NCBI GenBank assembly: GCA_037975125.1
Contig: JAJQOW010000207.1
Span: 1-64,000, forward strand
Reading direction: 5' to 3'
DNA length: 64,000 nt
Source: Latrodectus hesperus
Taxonomy: Eukaryota; Arthropoda; Arachnida; Araneae; Theridiidae
In this document: in pieces, positions 34,002 through 43,873 of the stretch
Numbering within the stretch: the first letter of the stretch is position 1
Layout of the letters: every line of letters begins with the position of its first letter
Notes under the pieces: generated by a model
Told to the model about the DNA's origin: nothing
Databases searched by the model: none
What the model saw: the letters and a program-made list of their open reading frames with translations, nothing else
Program-made: the position numbers and the translations under genes

Positions 34002-35163
34002 GGTGTGTTAAAATATTTAGCATTAAATGTGACTTACTTCGCGAAAGGAAAAAAGTCCGATCTTTTAGTTTTGGCTTCAGAATTAGGTATCGCGTTGGAA
34101 CCTGATGTCACGATAGTGAAAATTCGAGAGCTCATTACTGGAAGTGCTTCATATGATGAAGAATTTACTAAAACGTTGTTATAGACAATCAATCAATACC
34201 AGAAAAGAGTTAGAAGCAAATGAATTGATTAGGAAGAAAAGAGAAGTGGAAGCAGAAGCTAAAAAGCAGCAAATGGAATTTAAACTTGAGAAATTGCGAA
34301 TAGAAGCAGGTCTAAGTGTGCCGAAAACAGAAAGGTTAGTTCCAAATAATATACAGATGGAACTTACCAAGTCGATGCCTCGTTTCGATGCAAAGGAATG
34401 CGATATTCTGTTATATCTTTCATTGTTTGAAAGACAGGTCAAAAGGATAAAAATCGAAGAAAATGATGTGGTTTCATATCTGTTACCTCTTATGCCGTCA
34501 GACATTGTGGAACTGATTGCCAGAATCTCAGAAGAAGAATTTGGAAACTATGAATACGTGAAAGAGGTGTTATTAAAGAAATTCAAAATGAATGCAGAAG
34601 GATTTCGGCAAAAATTCGTTCAGCACCAACGAAGTTCCGATAAGACATGGCGAGATTTTGTCTACGAAGTGACAAACTATTTCCAGGGTTGGATCGACGG
34701 ACTTGAAATAACTGATTTTGAAGGACTTAAGAACCTCATAATCACCGACCAAGTTAAGAAAAGAGTTCCTATTGAAATAAGAGACCATTTCGTCGATGAA
34801 TGGGGAAAGATAGTCAAACCATCACTTTTGGCTGACAAGCTTGATGAATATGAAAGTGTACGCAAGTCGTTTAAGAAGCAAACAGGTGCACTGCCTAAAG
34901 TTCCGACCCAAACTTATAACAAGTATCCATTACAACGGGATAGCAGAAGATATGATAATCATGGAACGCCTCGTACCGAAAACAAACATTTGAATTTTAA
35001 TTCCCAACAAGAAATTTCTAAAATTCGTCCTAAGTATGTATGTTATTTTTGTGGTATAGACGGACATGTGAAGAAGTTTTGCCCAAAACTTTCAAAAAAC
35101 AAAACTGAACAAGATGTAAAGAAGAAGTTCAACGTAAATAGAGCTGGCAGTGGAAATTTGTGA
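34002..35163 (+). pseudogene. Gypsy-type Gag with SCAN-like segment and CCHC knuckle
   Basis: The frame 34002-34184 begins GVLKYLALNVTYFAKGKKSD, continues through ELITGSASYDEEF and stops at 34182. The protein continues in the 34144-35163 frame, so one frameshift lies near 34180. After a charged, probably coiled-coil stretch comes a capsid core. At about residues 150-240 of the 339-codon frame, FRQKFVQHQRSSDKTWRDFV, then YFQGWIDGLEITDFEGLKNL, IITDQVKKRVPIEIRDHF and VDEW follow the SCAN pattern (FRQ.F..W..L..L...W.......E.L..LI..Q....P). One zinc knuckle CYFCGIDGHVKKFC sits at about 299-312. The frame overlaps the next by 14 bases. It would form the capsid. No clear start codon was found upstream of the frameshift. 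Confidence 0.75.
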
Positions 35164-37216
35164 AGAAAAGGAGGATGCGAAGCAATCTAAAACGGCTGTA
35201 GTGGCCAAAGTTATGTCTCACAAGCGAAACATAATTGGTGAAAATTTGTGTAATTTAGAAAGAATCCAGATAAATGTTAATGGAAAACGAGCAACCGCTC
35301 TAGTAGATTCAGGAACTGAAATCACGGTGGTTAGAAGTAATATGGTAGAAGATTTCCCTCTAGAGAACAAGCCATCAATTTATATTAAAGGAATTTTCGG
35401 ACCTGCAGAGAAATGTCCTTTAGTAAACATACCAATGAGTTTATATATGGGAGGTACGGGTGACGTCGTGCACCAAGATGTCCTCTGTGCAGTTGCTCCT
35501 TCCCTCGTAGAAGACGTTCTCTTGCCGCCAGAAATAAAAAATGTGCTAATGGGAACTATTGTTTCTGAATCGAAAATATCCGTAATAGACAATGCCAAGG
35601 TTGAATGTGAAGAATTTGATGATATACATAAAAAGCAAGAAAAGGAAGATATCCTTACTGACGAATTTACAACGAACGAAGCTTGTGTTGCAAAAGTGGA
35701 AAAAACTCCGGTGAAACGTACGAAAACTGAAGAATTTCTCCAAGAACAAGAAACTTGTAAAGATCTAGAGGAAGCTAGGAAAAATGCGAAAGAAGAAAAA
35801 GGAGGATTTTATTTCAAAGACAAATTTTTGTTCCATAAAGAAAAAATTCTGGGGAGAACAACAAACCAATTAGTTTTACCAAAATGCCGAAGAAAAGAAG
35901 TTTTAAAACTGGCTCATTGCTCTGTATTTGGTGGTCACATGGGAGCAAAGAAGACTGCTGTGAGAATAAGATATTCTTTTTATTGGACTGGTCTTTCAAA
36001 AGACGTAAAGAACTTTTGTGAAGCTTGCAAAGACTGCCAATTAACAAGGAAAATTAAAGTTAAAGATCGAGCTCCTATAACACCTGTAGCGAGACCGGAA
36101 TTGCCATTTCAAGTGGTAAACGTTGATATGATAGGACCAATTGAGCCACCTAGCTCAAAAGGTCATAAATATGTGCTGTGCCTGGTGGATCAGCACACAA
36201 GATGGGCTGAAGCTGTTCCATTAACAAGTCTTACAGCCAAAGCAACATGTGAAGCTCTGTTGTCAATATTCATGAGAACTGGAGTGCCTAATATCATTGC
36301 ATCAGACAATGGGACTAATTTCAACTCTGAGCTGACTAAAGAGTTTGAAAAGAGAATGGGATCAAGTCCAAGATTTTCTACACCCTTGTATCCTCAATCC
36401 AATGGACTAGTGGAGCGTTTTAACCAAACTTTAAAACGAATGCTACATCATGTCATTCTCGATGAACCTCGAACATGGCATACCAAAATCCCTTTCATTC
36501 TTTGGGCTTACCGAGAAGTGCCAAATAATACCACTGGAGTTGCCCCATTCCAGCTGCTGTATGGACGCAAACCTGAAGGTCCACTCTCAATTCTAAAGAA
36601 TACATGGACTGGAGAGCTAGAAGGTCTTCAACATGACACAACTCCGATTTCAGTATATATGGAAAACCTCAAAAGGAAATTGGAAGATGCTGCTTTGAGA
36701 GCCAAAACAACCTCTCAAATTGAGCAAGATAAGATGGCCCATTATTACAACTTGAGATCTAGTTCAAAGACATTTAAACCAGGTGACAAAGTTATTGTCC
36801 TTCTTCCAGACTCTAAAAATAAGTTGTTAGCTCGCTGGCAAGGTCCAGGGACTATTGCGAAAAAGAAAAACGAACATTCATTTCTTGTTAAGATGCCGGA
36901 TAATAGTTTTAAACACGTACATCAAAACAAGATTAGAGAATTCATCGCTGCATCAAACACCGTCAATGTTATCTTCGAGGGAGAAGAAGAGTTTGGGGAT
37001 GTTCAAACCATGCCAACTAGTCATACTGAAAGGTTATTCCATGAAAAACTATATGACTTAAAGAGGTCTTATTTGACAGATAATCAACAAATTCAATTGA
37101 TAGAGCTTCTTAGAAATCATGAGAAACTGTTTACAAGACCCCTGCAATCAGTGAAGGTTGGTGAACATAGGATAGAACTTTTATCCAATGCCACCCGACA
37201 CAAACAACATTCTTAA
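35150..37216 (+). CDS. Gypsy-type Pol, first part: protease, integrase, RT linker
   Basis: 688 codons without interruption. Protease: ATALVDSGTEITVVRS at about residues 48-63. Integrase: a zinc region HCSVFGGHMG..FCEACKDC at about 256-297, then VNVDMIGPIEP near 325, IASDNGTNFN near 385 and PQSNGLVERFNQTLKR near 415-430, which give the three DDE acidic residues. A GPY-type tail with LLARWQGPGTI is near 560. From about 620 the frame passes into the usual RT N-terminal linker (LIELLRNHEKLF, then VGEHRIEL). TAA at 37214-37216 is then followed in the same frame by more RT sequence, so the stop is a nonsense mutation and not a natural end. The direct integrase-to-RT fusion shows the order is genuine. 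Confidence 0.9.
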   Translation: MEICEEKEDAKQSKTAVVAKVMSHKRNIIGENLCNLERIQINVNGKRATALVDSGTEITVVRSNMVEDFPLENKPSIYIKGIFGPAEKCPLVNIPMSLYMGGTGDVVHQDVLCAVAPSLVEDVLLPPEIKNVLMGTIVSESKISVIDNAKVECEEFDDIHKKQEKEDILTDEFTTNEACVAKVEKTPVKRTKTEEFLQEQETCKDLEEARKNAKEEKGGFYFKDKFLFHKEKILGRTTNQLVLPKCRRKEVLKLAHCSVFGGHMGAKKTAVRIRYSFYWTGLSKDVKNFCEACKDCQLTRKIKVKDRAPITPVARPELPFQVVNVDMIGPIEPPSSKGHKYVLCLVDQHTRWAEAVPLTSLTAKATCEALLSIFMRTGVPNIIASDNGTNFNSELTKEFEKRMGSSPRFSTPLYPQSNGLVERFNQTLKRMLHHVILDEPRTWHTKIPFILWAYREVPNNTTGVAPFQLLYGRKPEGPLSILKNTWTGELEGLQHDTTPISVYMENLKRKLEDAALRAKTTSQIEQDKMAHYYNLRSSSKTFKPGDKVIVLLPDSKNKLLARWQGPGTIAKKKNEHSFLVKMPDNSFKHVHQNKIREFIAASNTVNVIFEGEEEFGDVQTMPTSHTERLFHEKLYDLKRSYLTDNQQIQLIELLRNHEKLFTRPLQSVKVGEHRIELLSNATRHKQHS

Positions 37217-38455
37217 AGTGTCTCGATGTCATTTCGAGCAGAGGTAAGCCGGCAAGTGCAAGAACTTCTTGATTCGAACCTGATCGAGCCATCTGAAGCT
37301 GAGATAACTTATCCAATTGTGTGTGTAGCGAAGAAGGATGCATATCAATCAGAATGTGTGTGGACTATAGAGCTCTAAATGCAGTGACAAAGGTTCCGAA
37401 TTTCCCTATGAAAGATATGCAAGAAATGATATTTACTGCGGGTATGGCTCAATATTTAACATGTCTAGATTTACGAAAAGGGTATTATCAAATAAAAGTG
37501 AATGAAAATTGTAAAGAGATGACTGCTTTTTTCACTCACGATGGCGTATACCAGTGAAAAGTTATGCCTTTTGGGTTATCTGGCGCATCTGGTACGTTTC
37601 AGAAGGTTCTGAGCCAGGTGTTGAGGAATCACTCTTCCTATGGTCAAGCATATATTGATGATATAGTCGTTTATTCGAAAACTTGGGTGAACATTTAACA
37701 AATTTAAAAAATGTCCTAACGGAATTAGAAAATTATAAATTTTCTGTCAAACTTGAGAAATGTACCTTTGCAGCTAAAGAAATAAAATTTTTAGGTCATA
37801 AAATAGGAAGCGGTGCACACGCGCTTGATACTGATAAAATTTTAGCAATCAAGAAATTAAAACGACCAACCACCAAAAAGGAAGTTAAATAGGTGTTAGG
37901 TTTAATGGGTTTTTATCGAAGTTACATTCCAAATTTTGCAGAATTAGCATCGCCTTTAACGGAGTTAACTAAAGGTAAAAAATCAAATGATGTTAATTGG
38001 GGAAAAAGAGAAGAAGAATCATTTATGCGCTTAAAAAATTTGCTTTGTGAGGTCACTGCATTGTCGACTCCCGACTGCAGTAAATCTTTTCAGATACATT
38101 CGGATGCATCTAACTATGCAATAGGTTGTTGTCTCACGCAAAGGATAATTATAAACCCATAGCCTCTGTTAGTCAAAAATTTAATAATACGCAGAAAAAT
38201 TGGTCGACAATAGAAAAAGAAGCATATGCAGTTTTGTTTGGTCTTAAAAAGTTTGATGAATGGCTACATGGTACAGTGGTTTAGATTATCACCGATCACA
38301 ATCCTTTAAAATTTTTAACTGAAACCACTCCTAAGAGTCCCAAACTAACAAGGTGGGCATTAGCATTGCAAAGATGGAACTATAAAATAATTCATCAAAT
38401 TGGTATTTTCCATCTTGGGGCAGATGCTCTATCCAGGCTAGAAATAAATGAGTGA
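37217..38455 (+). pseudogene. Gypsy-type Pol, second part: broken RT and RNase H
   Basis: The frame continues through SFRAEVSRQVQELLDSNLIE and PIVCVAKKD, then shifts near 37340 to CVDYRALNAVTKVPNFPMKD and LTCLDLRKGYYQIKVN. A TGA at 37555 replaces the Trp expected before KVMPFGLSGASGTFQKVL. The catalytic box AYIDDIVVYSK is intact. A further shift lies near 37680, a stop at 37890 (before VLGLMGFYRSYIPNFAELA), a shift near 38145 and a stop near 38284 within RNase H (FQIHSDASNYAIG, TITDHNPLKFLTE-like). It ends with GADALSRLEINE and TGA. At least six lesions in 1.2 kb leave it non-functional. Confidence 0.9.
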
Positions 38456-38803
38456 ATTTGTTTTTGTATGTTATCTCTCAATGTTTAATGTTTATGGTGT
38501 TTACCAATTTTTATTTTTATATATTTGAAAGTGTATAATATATGTATGTAAACGATCAGTGAGTTGGATGTGTTGTCATTTTTTTTTTGGATCCCAATTA
38601 TTATTGGGTATTTGGTAAGTTTTTTTTCTTTTGGCAAACATCAACTCATATGGATTGTTTCTTAATATCAGTTTTTATATGTGATTAACTAATTATATAT
38701 TTTTTTGTTTCTGTCCGGGTTCCTGCAAGTAAATGATTCCATGTCAAGACTGTTCAAGTAAAACAAGCCTCTGGAGAAGCTATATTTACTTTTGGCGGCG
38801 ACG

Positions 38804-39098
38804 TGTGAGGGCGCGCCAGTCAGTGACGCAAGAACAAGCGTGGGCGAATAGGAAAAGGAACGGAGAATTGATAGGAGGAGGGGTAGCGAAACTCCCACTC
38901 CAGGATTGATGTAACTTAGAAAATATGTATATATATCTAAAATTTATGTTTGTATTGATAATTATGTTTGTCTATATTCAAAACAAATAAAAGTGTTGTC
39001 AGGTATTTTGTGTCAATGAAATATGCTGAAGGCGACATGCTGATAGTACAAAGCTGCCGCTCGACAACATAACGTGAACCACGCCACGTTATGTTACA
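38804..39098 (+). repeat. Gypsy-type 3' LTR
   Basis: 295 bp, same length as the 5' copy, with scattered substitutions (for example GAGGAGGAGAAGG against GAATAGGAAAAGG). Confidence 0.95.
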
Positions 39099-39371
39099 CA
39101 CGCGATACTTCGAAATGACAAGGAATTACTTTCTTAAACGATATCGAGACACGAGTTATGCATTCAGTGTAGTGATATCGCGGTAAGGCAGTGAAACGAA
39201 TTTTGAGAAAATAAAGCAAGTATTTCAAACGAAATGAATAAATATTATATGGAGATAAATATATAAGAAAGATTATATGGACCACAATTAAATTGGGGAT
39301 TTGAAAGCACTGGATACATAAATCGAATTTGTATTGGGTAACAATACATGCGTAATGCAATATTTATGTAA

Positions 39372-39758
39372 TTGTTATTGTTACTTATGACACTTGGACA
39401 AGCCAAGCTTGCTATACCTTGGCAATGCGAATTTAAGTTAATAGGGAGCGTCTTTCGTTTTAATCAGAGCACCATGAAGGTGAAAGTACGTCTTTGCTCT
39501 TTTTTAAATCCTCCGATAGATGGCACCATTAGACAATCCACTCCCTCAATTTTGACATTAATCTGAAGGGGAGGAAATTTTCTCCAGACCATTGCAGCCA
39601 TGGTAACTGCTCAATGACCGACCACAGGACTTTTGATTCAACAGATTTAACGAGCACGTATATCGCATGTACTCAGTGGGTCTTTTGGTGGCATTGGGAA
39701 TCGAACCCCGTCCTTCCGGATGGAAGGCCGATACCCTGACCACTAGGCTGCCACGTAG
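39372..39758 (-). mobile_element. tRNA-derived SINE (subtype 1 head, shared 3' tail)
   Basis: On the minus strand it starts with a tRNA-like head (GGCAGCCTAGTGGTCAGGGT with box B GGGTTCGATTCCCAATG, about 39690-39757). After a body it ends in the block GTGCTCTGATTAAAACGAAA ... CTTGGCTTGTCCAAGTGTCA and a (CAA)n-like tail. The last block of about 125 bases is shared with the SINE at 48851-49247, whose head differs. Confidence 0.75.
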
Positions 39759-39779
39759 TAGGCGAAAAAATAAATACAA

Positions 39780-40214
39780 AAAAATGTAAAAAACCTAAAT
39801 GACCGGATCGAATCATTCCATTTTTTGTTGATAATTTCCTCCGTTAGGAATGAATTTGATTAAATTTTTCATAGAACGCATAAAAAAATAGCTAGTATAT
39901 AATCATATAGACAAAAAAATCTTCAAAAACCGTTTTGAGTGTTCTTTCATTTAAATTACGTTGATTCGCGCATACGTTGCAACTACACATCTCATTATAA
40001 ACTGGACACTCTTACCGGAGTTCTCTAAATTACATCCTTCCGTTAGAAACAAAGAAAAAATGCATTCTGTCTAGAAATATTAAAAAAACATATAATTAAT
40101 TGTGAATATAAAAATTAAAAATAGGCGTCTGAGTTGTATCAAATTATATATAAAACTTTTTAAACTGAAAGCTAAATATTCTTATTCAAATGGCCAATCA
40201 ATGGCTATCATCAC
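39780..40214. other. No feature recognised
   Basis: AT-rich sequence between two SINE copies. Nothing supportable. Confidence 0.4.
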
Positions 40215-40520
40215 TCGTTAGCTGTAAGACCGAGGTAGTTTGGGCATCGTCCTCACTATCGGAAGGGTGTGAGTTCGAATCCTGACCGATAAAAGATTCT
40301 TCGGTTCGCTAAATGCGGCTGGAGCACGTTAAAACTGGGCGTGATCACCATGTCTTCCAAGTGAAATGATACCTCTGGGGGTGTTAGGCTAAGTATTGGG
40401 GTCTTCTACTGGATCCCTGCTTCAAAATCACGAATAATCCACCCGGCTGCTTCTATCCAACTGATAGAGCCTTACTCAAGACTAGGTACAGGGAAGCATG
40501 CTGGTGCAACAAGCTGTTGT
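40215..40520 (+). mobile_element. tRNA-derived SINE (family B), nearly complete
   Basis: A tRNA-like head with box B GAGTTCGAATCCTGACC (about 40270-40286) is followed by the family B body (AAGTATTGGGGTCTTCTACT, CACCCGGCTGCTTCTATCCA) and the end GGAAGCATGCTGGTGCAAC with a short CAA/TTG tail. This copy shows what the fragments at 8545 and 10430 derive from. Confidence 0.8.
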
Positions 40521-40529
40521 TGCATCTCT

Positions 40530-40722
40530 GTCCTTTTTCCTGGCATGATGAACGAATATTCGTCATACTACCACACACCCACCGTGTAAATGGGTGTGTG
40601 GTAGTATGACGAGGGTAATGCTACTCGCCTCCGTGATTTGCCTCACAAGTGGTTACATGAGTAGCAATTTCTTGCCATGTTGTGGCTAAGGGTTAGTCAC
40701 CTTACACCCGCCCCAACAGAAA
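40530..40722 (+). mobile_element. SINE fragment (family C), headless, with inverted duplication
   Basis: GGTAGTATGACGAGGGTAAT, GCTACTCGCCTCCGTGA and GGGTTAGTCACC match the body of the complete SINE at 52744-53046. The copy lacks the tRNA head and carries a 21-bp perfect hairpin at its start. Confidence 0.75.
40561..40611. repeat. Perfect 21-bp inverted repeat
   Basis: The 21 bases at 40561-40581 (starting CGTCATACTACC) are exactly complementary to 40591-40611, with a 9-base loop CCGTGTAAA. Only the right arm matches the SINE family. Confidence 0.95.
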
Positions 40723-42081
40723 AAAAAATCTTATTCAAAAATTCATTCTATGCTGCATCCCTATATTTGACATTTATTCTTATAGAATTTAAATCAATTA
40801 AAGGGATTTTAGTTATTATTTTCTGTTCTGGACCAGAGGAGATTCTTTTCACTTGTGTGTAGATGCTCTGTTCTATCGCAAAGGAGGAAACCAAGAAATT
40901 TTGACACGGATAAATGTGTGCGAAAACCGAATCATATAGCATCTGGTCTTTTAAAAATAATCAGGATCAAAATCAAAGCTTATTCCTTCGAGGAACGCAC
41001 TTGCTTCAGAGGCAAAGTATGAACAATTTGCAAAAATAAAATATAAAAAAAGCCGCTTAAGCAAAATGGATGTAATATAATGTTTTAATACAGATTAGAT
41101 TATTATTATGGAATTGAAGAACAAAAACTCAGTCTCCTCTTGAATGTCCCAGGTTTTTGCTTTCTTTTCTTCATATCTATTTTTTCTGTCTGGTAAATGA
41201 GAATTTTCTTCTTATTGATACTGAGGAATGGAAGCTGGTGTCTTAGAAAAGGATGTGCATATTCAAAAATTTACTGAACATAAATTGACTATGACATGAA
41301 TTGTGTGTTGGTGACTTCCATCTCGCTATGTATATAAGAAATATACAGACGACATAGAAAAGATAAATGCCACCCAATTTTACCCAGATTTGATCTGTGG
41401 TCAAAAAGACCAGATCTTAGAAAAAAATGGGTGTTTTTTCCTATTTGTTATTTTGTATAAGTTTATTATTTTAAAAAAATGTCAAATTCTTAAGAATGAT
41501 AATTATATGAATGTTTTATGAATTATAACTTTCTTAGATGATAGCTAAGAATAAAAGTTTAATATTGGCAAGCAATGCAATGTAAGCAAAGCAATGGTCT
41601 AGAGATTCAAATGAAAGTGTTTACAAATATCGTAATTATTAATTTATAATTCTGTTAATTAATGGAATTTTTTAAAATTTAAATCGTCCCCTAGCCGATT
41701 TAGACTAATCATTAAATGGATGTTTTGCCATGTCTTTTTCATTTTGCTTTTTTTATTTTTCTATTGTCTATGTGTTAATGACTTGAATTAATGGAAAACT
41801 ATTTCTCAAACCGATGTTTTGCTCCTTATATAAGATGTAATTTTATTAACAAAATGAACTTCGACACTATTCTCAGACATTTGATGGTAAACTTCGCCTT
41901 CTTGATCGTGACTTGAAGGCAGGCAGTAAATTCATAGACAAGTCGGGTTTACGACGCCGTCTCAATATGATGTGACATAGGTGAAACGTTATCTGACGTC
42001 ATGGATATTTTAAGCCAATGAGAACTGAAATAAAGTGGAGTAGTCAGGATCTTAACTCTAATGAAAGAAACCACGGATCAG
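40723..42081. other. No gene recognised
   Basis: AT-rich stretch between the SINE fragments and the Merlin element, without recognisable coding or repeat structure. Confidence 0.45.
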
Positions 42082-42151
42082 TTTTACTGTACGGTCACCC
42101 TTGGCACGTTTTTTTTTTTTTTTTTTTTTTTGAAGCCAAATTTGGCGAGCA

Positions 42152-42355
42152 TTCAGACCGCCTTATTTTTGTCTGATGCGATTATCGCGAGATGCTCAGC
42201 TTTTCTCGCGAGACAAGTCACATGCGATCATCTACGAATTTGTGGACTGCCTTATTTAATTCTATTTCGGACTGCTTTATTTTGGTTTGATGCGATTCTC
42301 GCGAGATGCTCAGCTTGCCTTACGTGACAAGTCTCATGCAATCATCTACGAATTT
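42152..42355 (+). repeat. Two tandem ~110-bp units in the Merlin 5' region
   Basis: Unit 1 (about 42157-42246) and unit 2 (about 42267-42355) share TGATGCGATT(A/C)TCGCGAGA, then TGCTCAGCTT, GACAAGTC and ATCATCTACGAATTT. They lie between the left end and the transposase gene. Confidence 0.85.
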
Positions 42356-42501
42356 CAGATATCGTTCTCTAACCTTTCTTCGCAAATTTCTGTTGAGTAG
42401 AGTATAATAAACAAAATATTGTCACCGAGATTTTATTTCAAAAACGTTGTCTCCTGTGCGTTGCTTCTTTTCAGCTCCCTCGTTCTTTTCGAAATATTTT
42501 T

Positions 42502-43415
42502 GTGATGGCTGGAGCATGGGGTATGTCTGATGTATGTGAGAGAATGTTTCCAAATAATGATGTTATGTGGTATGATGAGAATGTGAATTTAAAGTATTTG
42601 TATGGACTGGATGGAAGGAGTGAGACATTTGAATTTTGCATGAAAGATGGTTTGCTTGCGGATAAATATGAATGCTGTAAGTGTGGTAAAGATAGGAAAC
42701 TGGTTTAAAGGAAGAATATAAGTGATGGATATGAATGGAGGTGTAAATCTAAAATAAAAGGAGAAGAATATGATGTTAAAAGGAGTGTGAGAAAGGGTTC
42801 GATTTTTGGATTGAGAGTAGATTGACGACGAATGCAATTTTAGTTCAAGTTCATATGTGGGTGAGTGAGAGTATGACTGAATTTAATATGAAAGAGAGTC
42901 AATGTTCTACAAAGACTGTGTGTGATTTTCGTGCTTTTTGTCGTGAGGTTTGTGTGGTAGAAATGATTGAAAGTAGAGTGAAACTGGGTGGAAGCGGTGT
43001 GATTGTTGAGATAGATGAGAGAAAATTTGGTAAGCGTAAATTTAATCGGGGTAAACGTGTGGAGGGTAAGTGGGTGTTTGGGGGGATTGAACGCGAGACG
43101 GGTAAATGTTTTATGAAAGTTGTGGATGATAGAACGTCAGATACTTTGTTGTATGTGATCAAAGAGTTTATTCTTCCGGCTTCCACAATAATTTCAGAGT
43201 GCTGGAAGAGCTACGATTGTCTTTCTAATGAAGGCTTCGTGCATCTGAAAGTAAATAAAAAAAAGGATTTCAAGGACCCGAATACAGGTGCCCACACTAA
43301 TACAATAGAAGAAACGTGGGGAGCAGTGAAACGTAGAATGACTTCATCAAAAAGCGAAAAATGGCCTGGACTATTATCTTGCAGAATATGTGTGGAGGAA
43401 AAAATAAAACAATAA
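42502..43415 (+). pseudogene. Merlin (ISXO2-like) transposase, broken
   Basis: The first frame, 42502-42708, begins MAGAWGMSDVCERMF and includes a zinc-ribbon half CCKCGKDRK. A TAA at 42706 is followed in the same frame by DGYEWRCKSKIKGEEYD, the other half. After a frameshift near 42815 the frame 42822-43415 carries the DDE/DEDD-type core: IDERKFGKRKFNRGKRVEG with the first Asp, WVFGGIERETGKCFMKVV, ASTIISECWKSYDCL, and HTNTIEETWGAVKRRM with the last Glu. The second catalytic position, normally Asp in ISDCWKAY, is Glu here. A nonsense codon, a frameshift and the altered acidic residue all suggest an inactive copy. The enzyme would have cut and joined the Merlin ends. Confidence 0.85.
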
Positions 43416-43873
43416 AATGTGTAATAAATTCCTTGTGTTCATCGATTCCATTATACGGATCTACCCGCCAAAAATATCTGACCCGGAGCAGGCAGTAGCG
43501 GATTCGATGGCAAAATAGGAGCTGGAGAGAGGTATGTTAATTGTTCATTATTTACATAATTAATAATAAATTAAATGGTCATCATGAAATGAATTTCTTA
43601 TGAATATTTACCGATTTAAATTCATTAATATAAAATTTAATCAAAAAAATTTTATGGATAATTTAACATTTACCATTGATGTTTGAAATCTATAAATTTG
43701 CGTTTTTTGTTAATTTTGTAAAATTAGTTGAGCATATTGAGATACCAGCAATGTATGAAATATTTGCCACTATTTCAGCCATTTTTCCTCCCGCCGTTTT
43801 CCCCGATCGGGTTTTCGTCATGCGGCCTAGGCGACTTTTTTAAAATTTCACCAAGGGTGACAGTACGGTAAAA

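Larger units (their letters stand above)
31931..39098 (+). mobile_element. Ty3/gypsy-type LTR element with integrase before RT (Gmr1-like)
   Basis: Two 295-bp LTRs (31931-32225 and 38804-39098), TGTGAGG..TTACA, are flanked by the target duplication CACGC (31926-31930 and 39099-39103). The LTRs differ at about a dozen positions, so the insertion is much older than the BEL/Pao copy. The interior runs in order: primer site, leader with an antisense LINE fragment, gag with a SCAN-like segment and one CCHC knuckle, protease, integrase, RT, RNase H. RT and RNase H are interrupted. The pol order is that of Ty1/copia, but the RT and integrase sequences are gypsy-like. Confidence 0.93.
42082..43873 (+). 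mobile_element. Merlin-type DNA transposon
   Basis: Inverted ends TTTTACTGTACGGTCACCC (continuing TTGG, 42082-42104) and their complement at 43851-43873 match at 21 of 23 positions. They enclose a plus-strand gene for an ISXO2-like (IS1595/Merlin) transposase. A clear 8-9 bp target duplication could not be defined, so the exact borders are uncertain. A poly(T) run follows the left end. Confidence 0.75.

Noticed and set aside
15288..39098. Retroviral (env-bearing) identity for either LTR element
   Set aside because: No envelope-like frame lies between pol and the 3' LTR in either element.
43850..43873. 8-9 bp target duplication for the Merlin element
   Set aside because: Flanking bases on the two sides do not match at any border tried, so no duplication is claimed.
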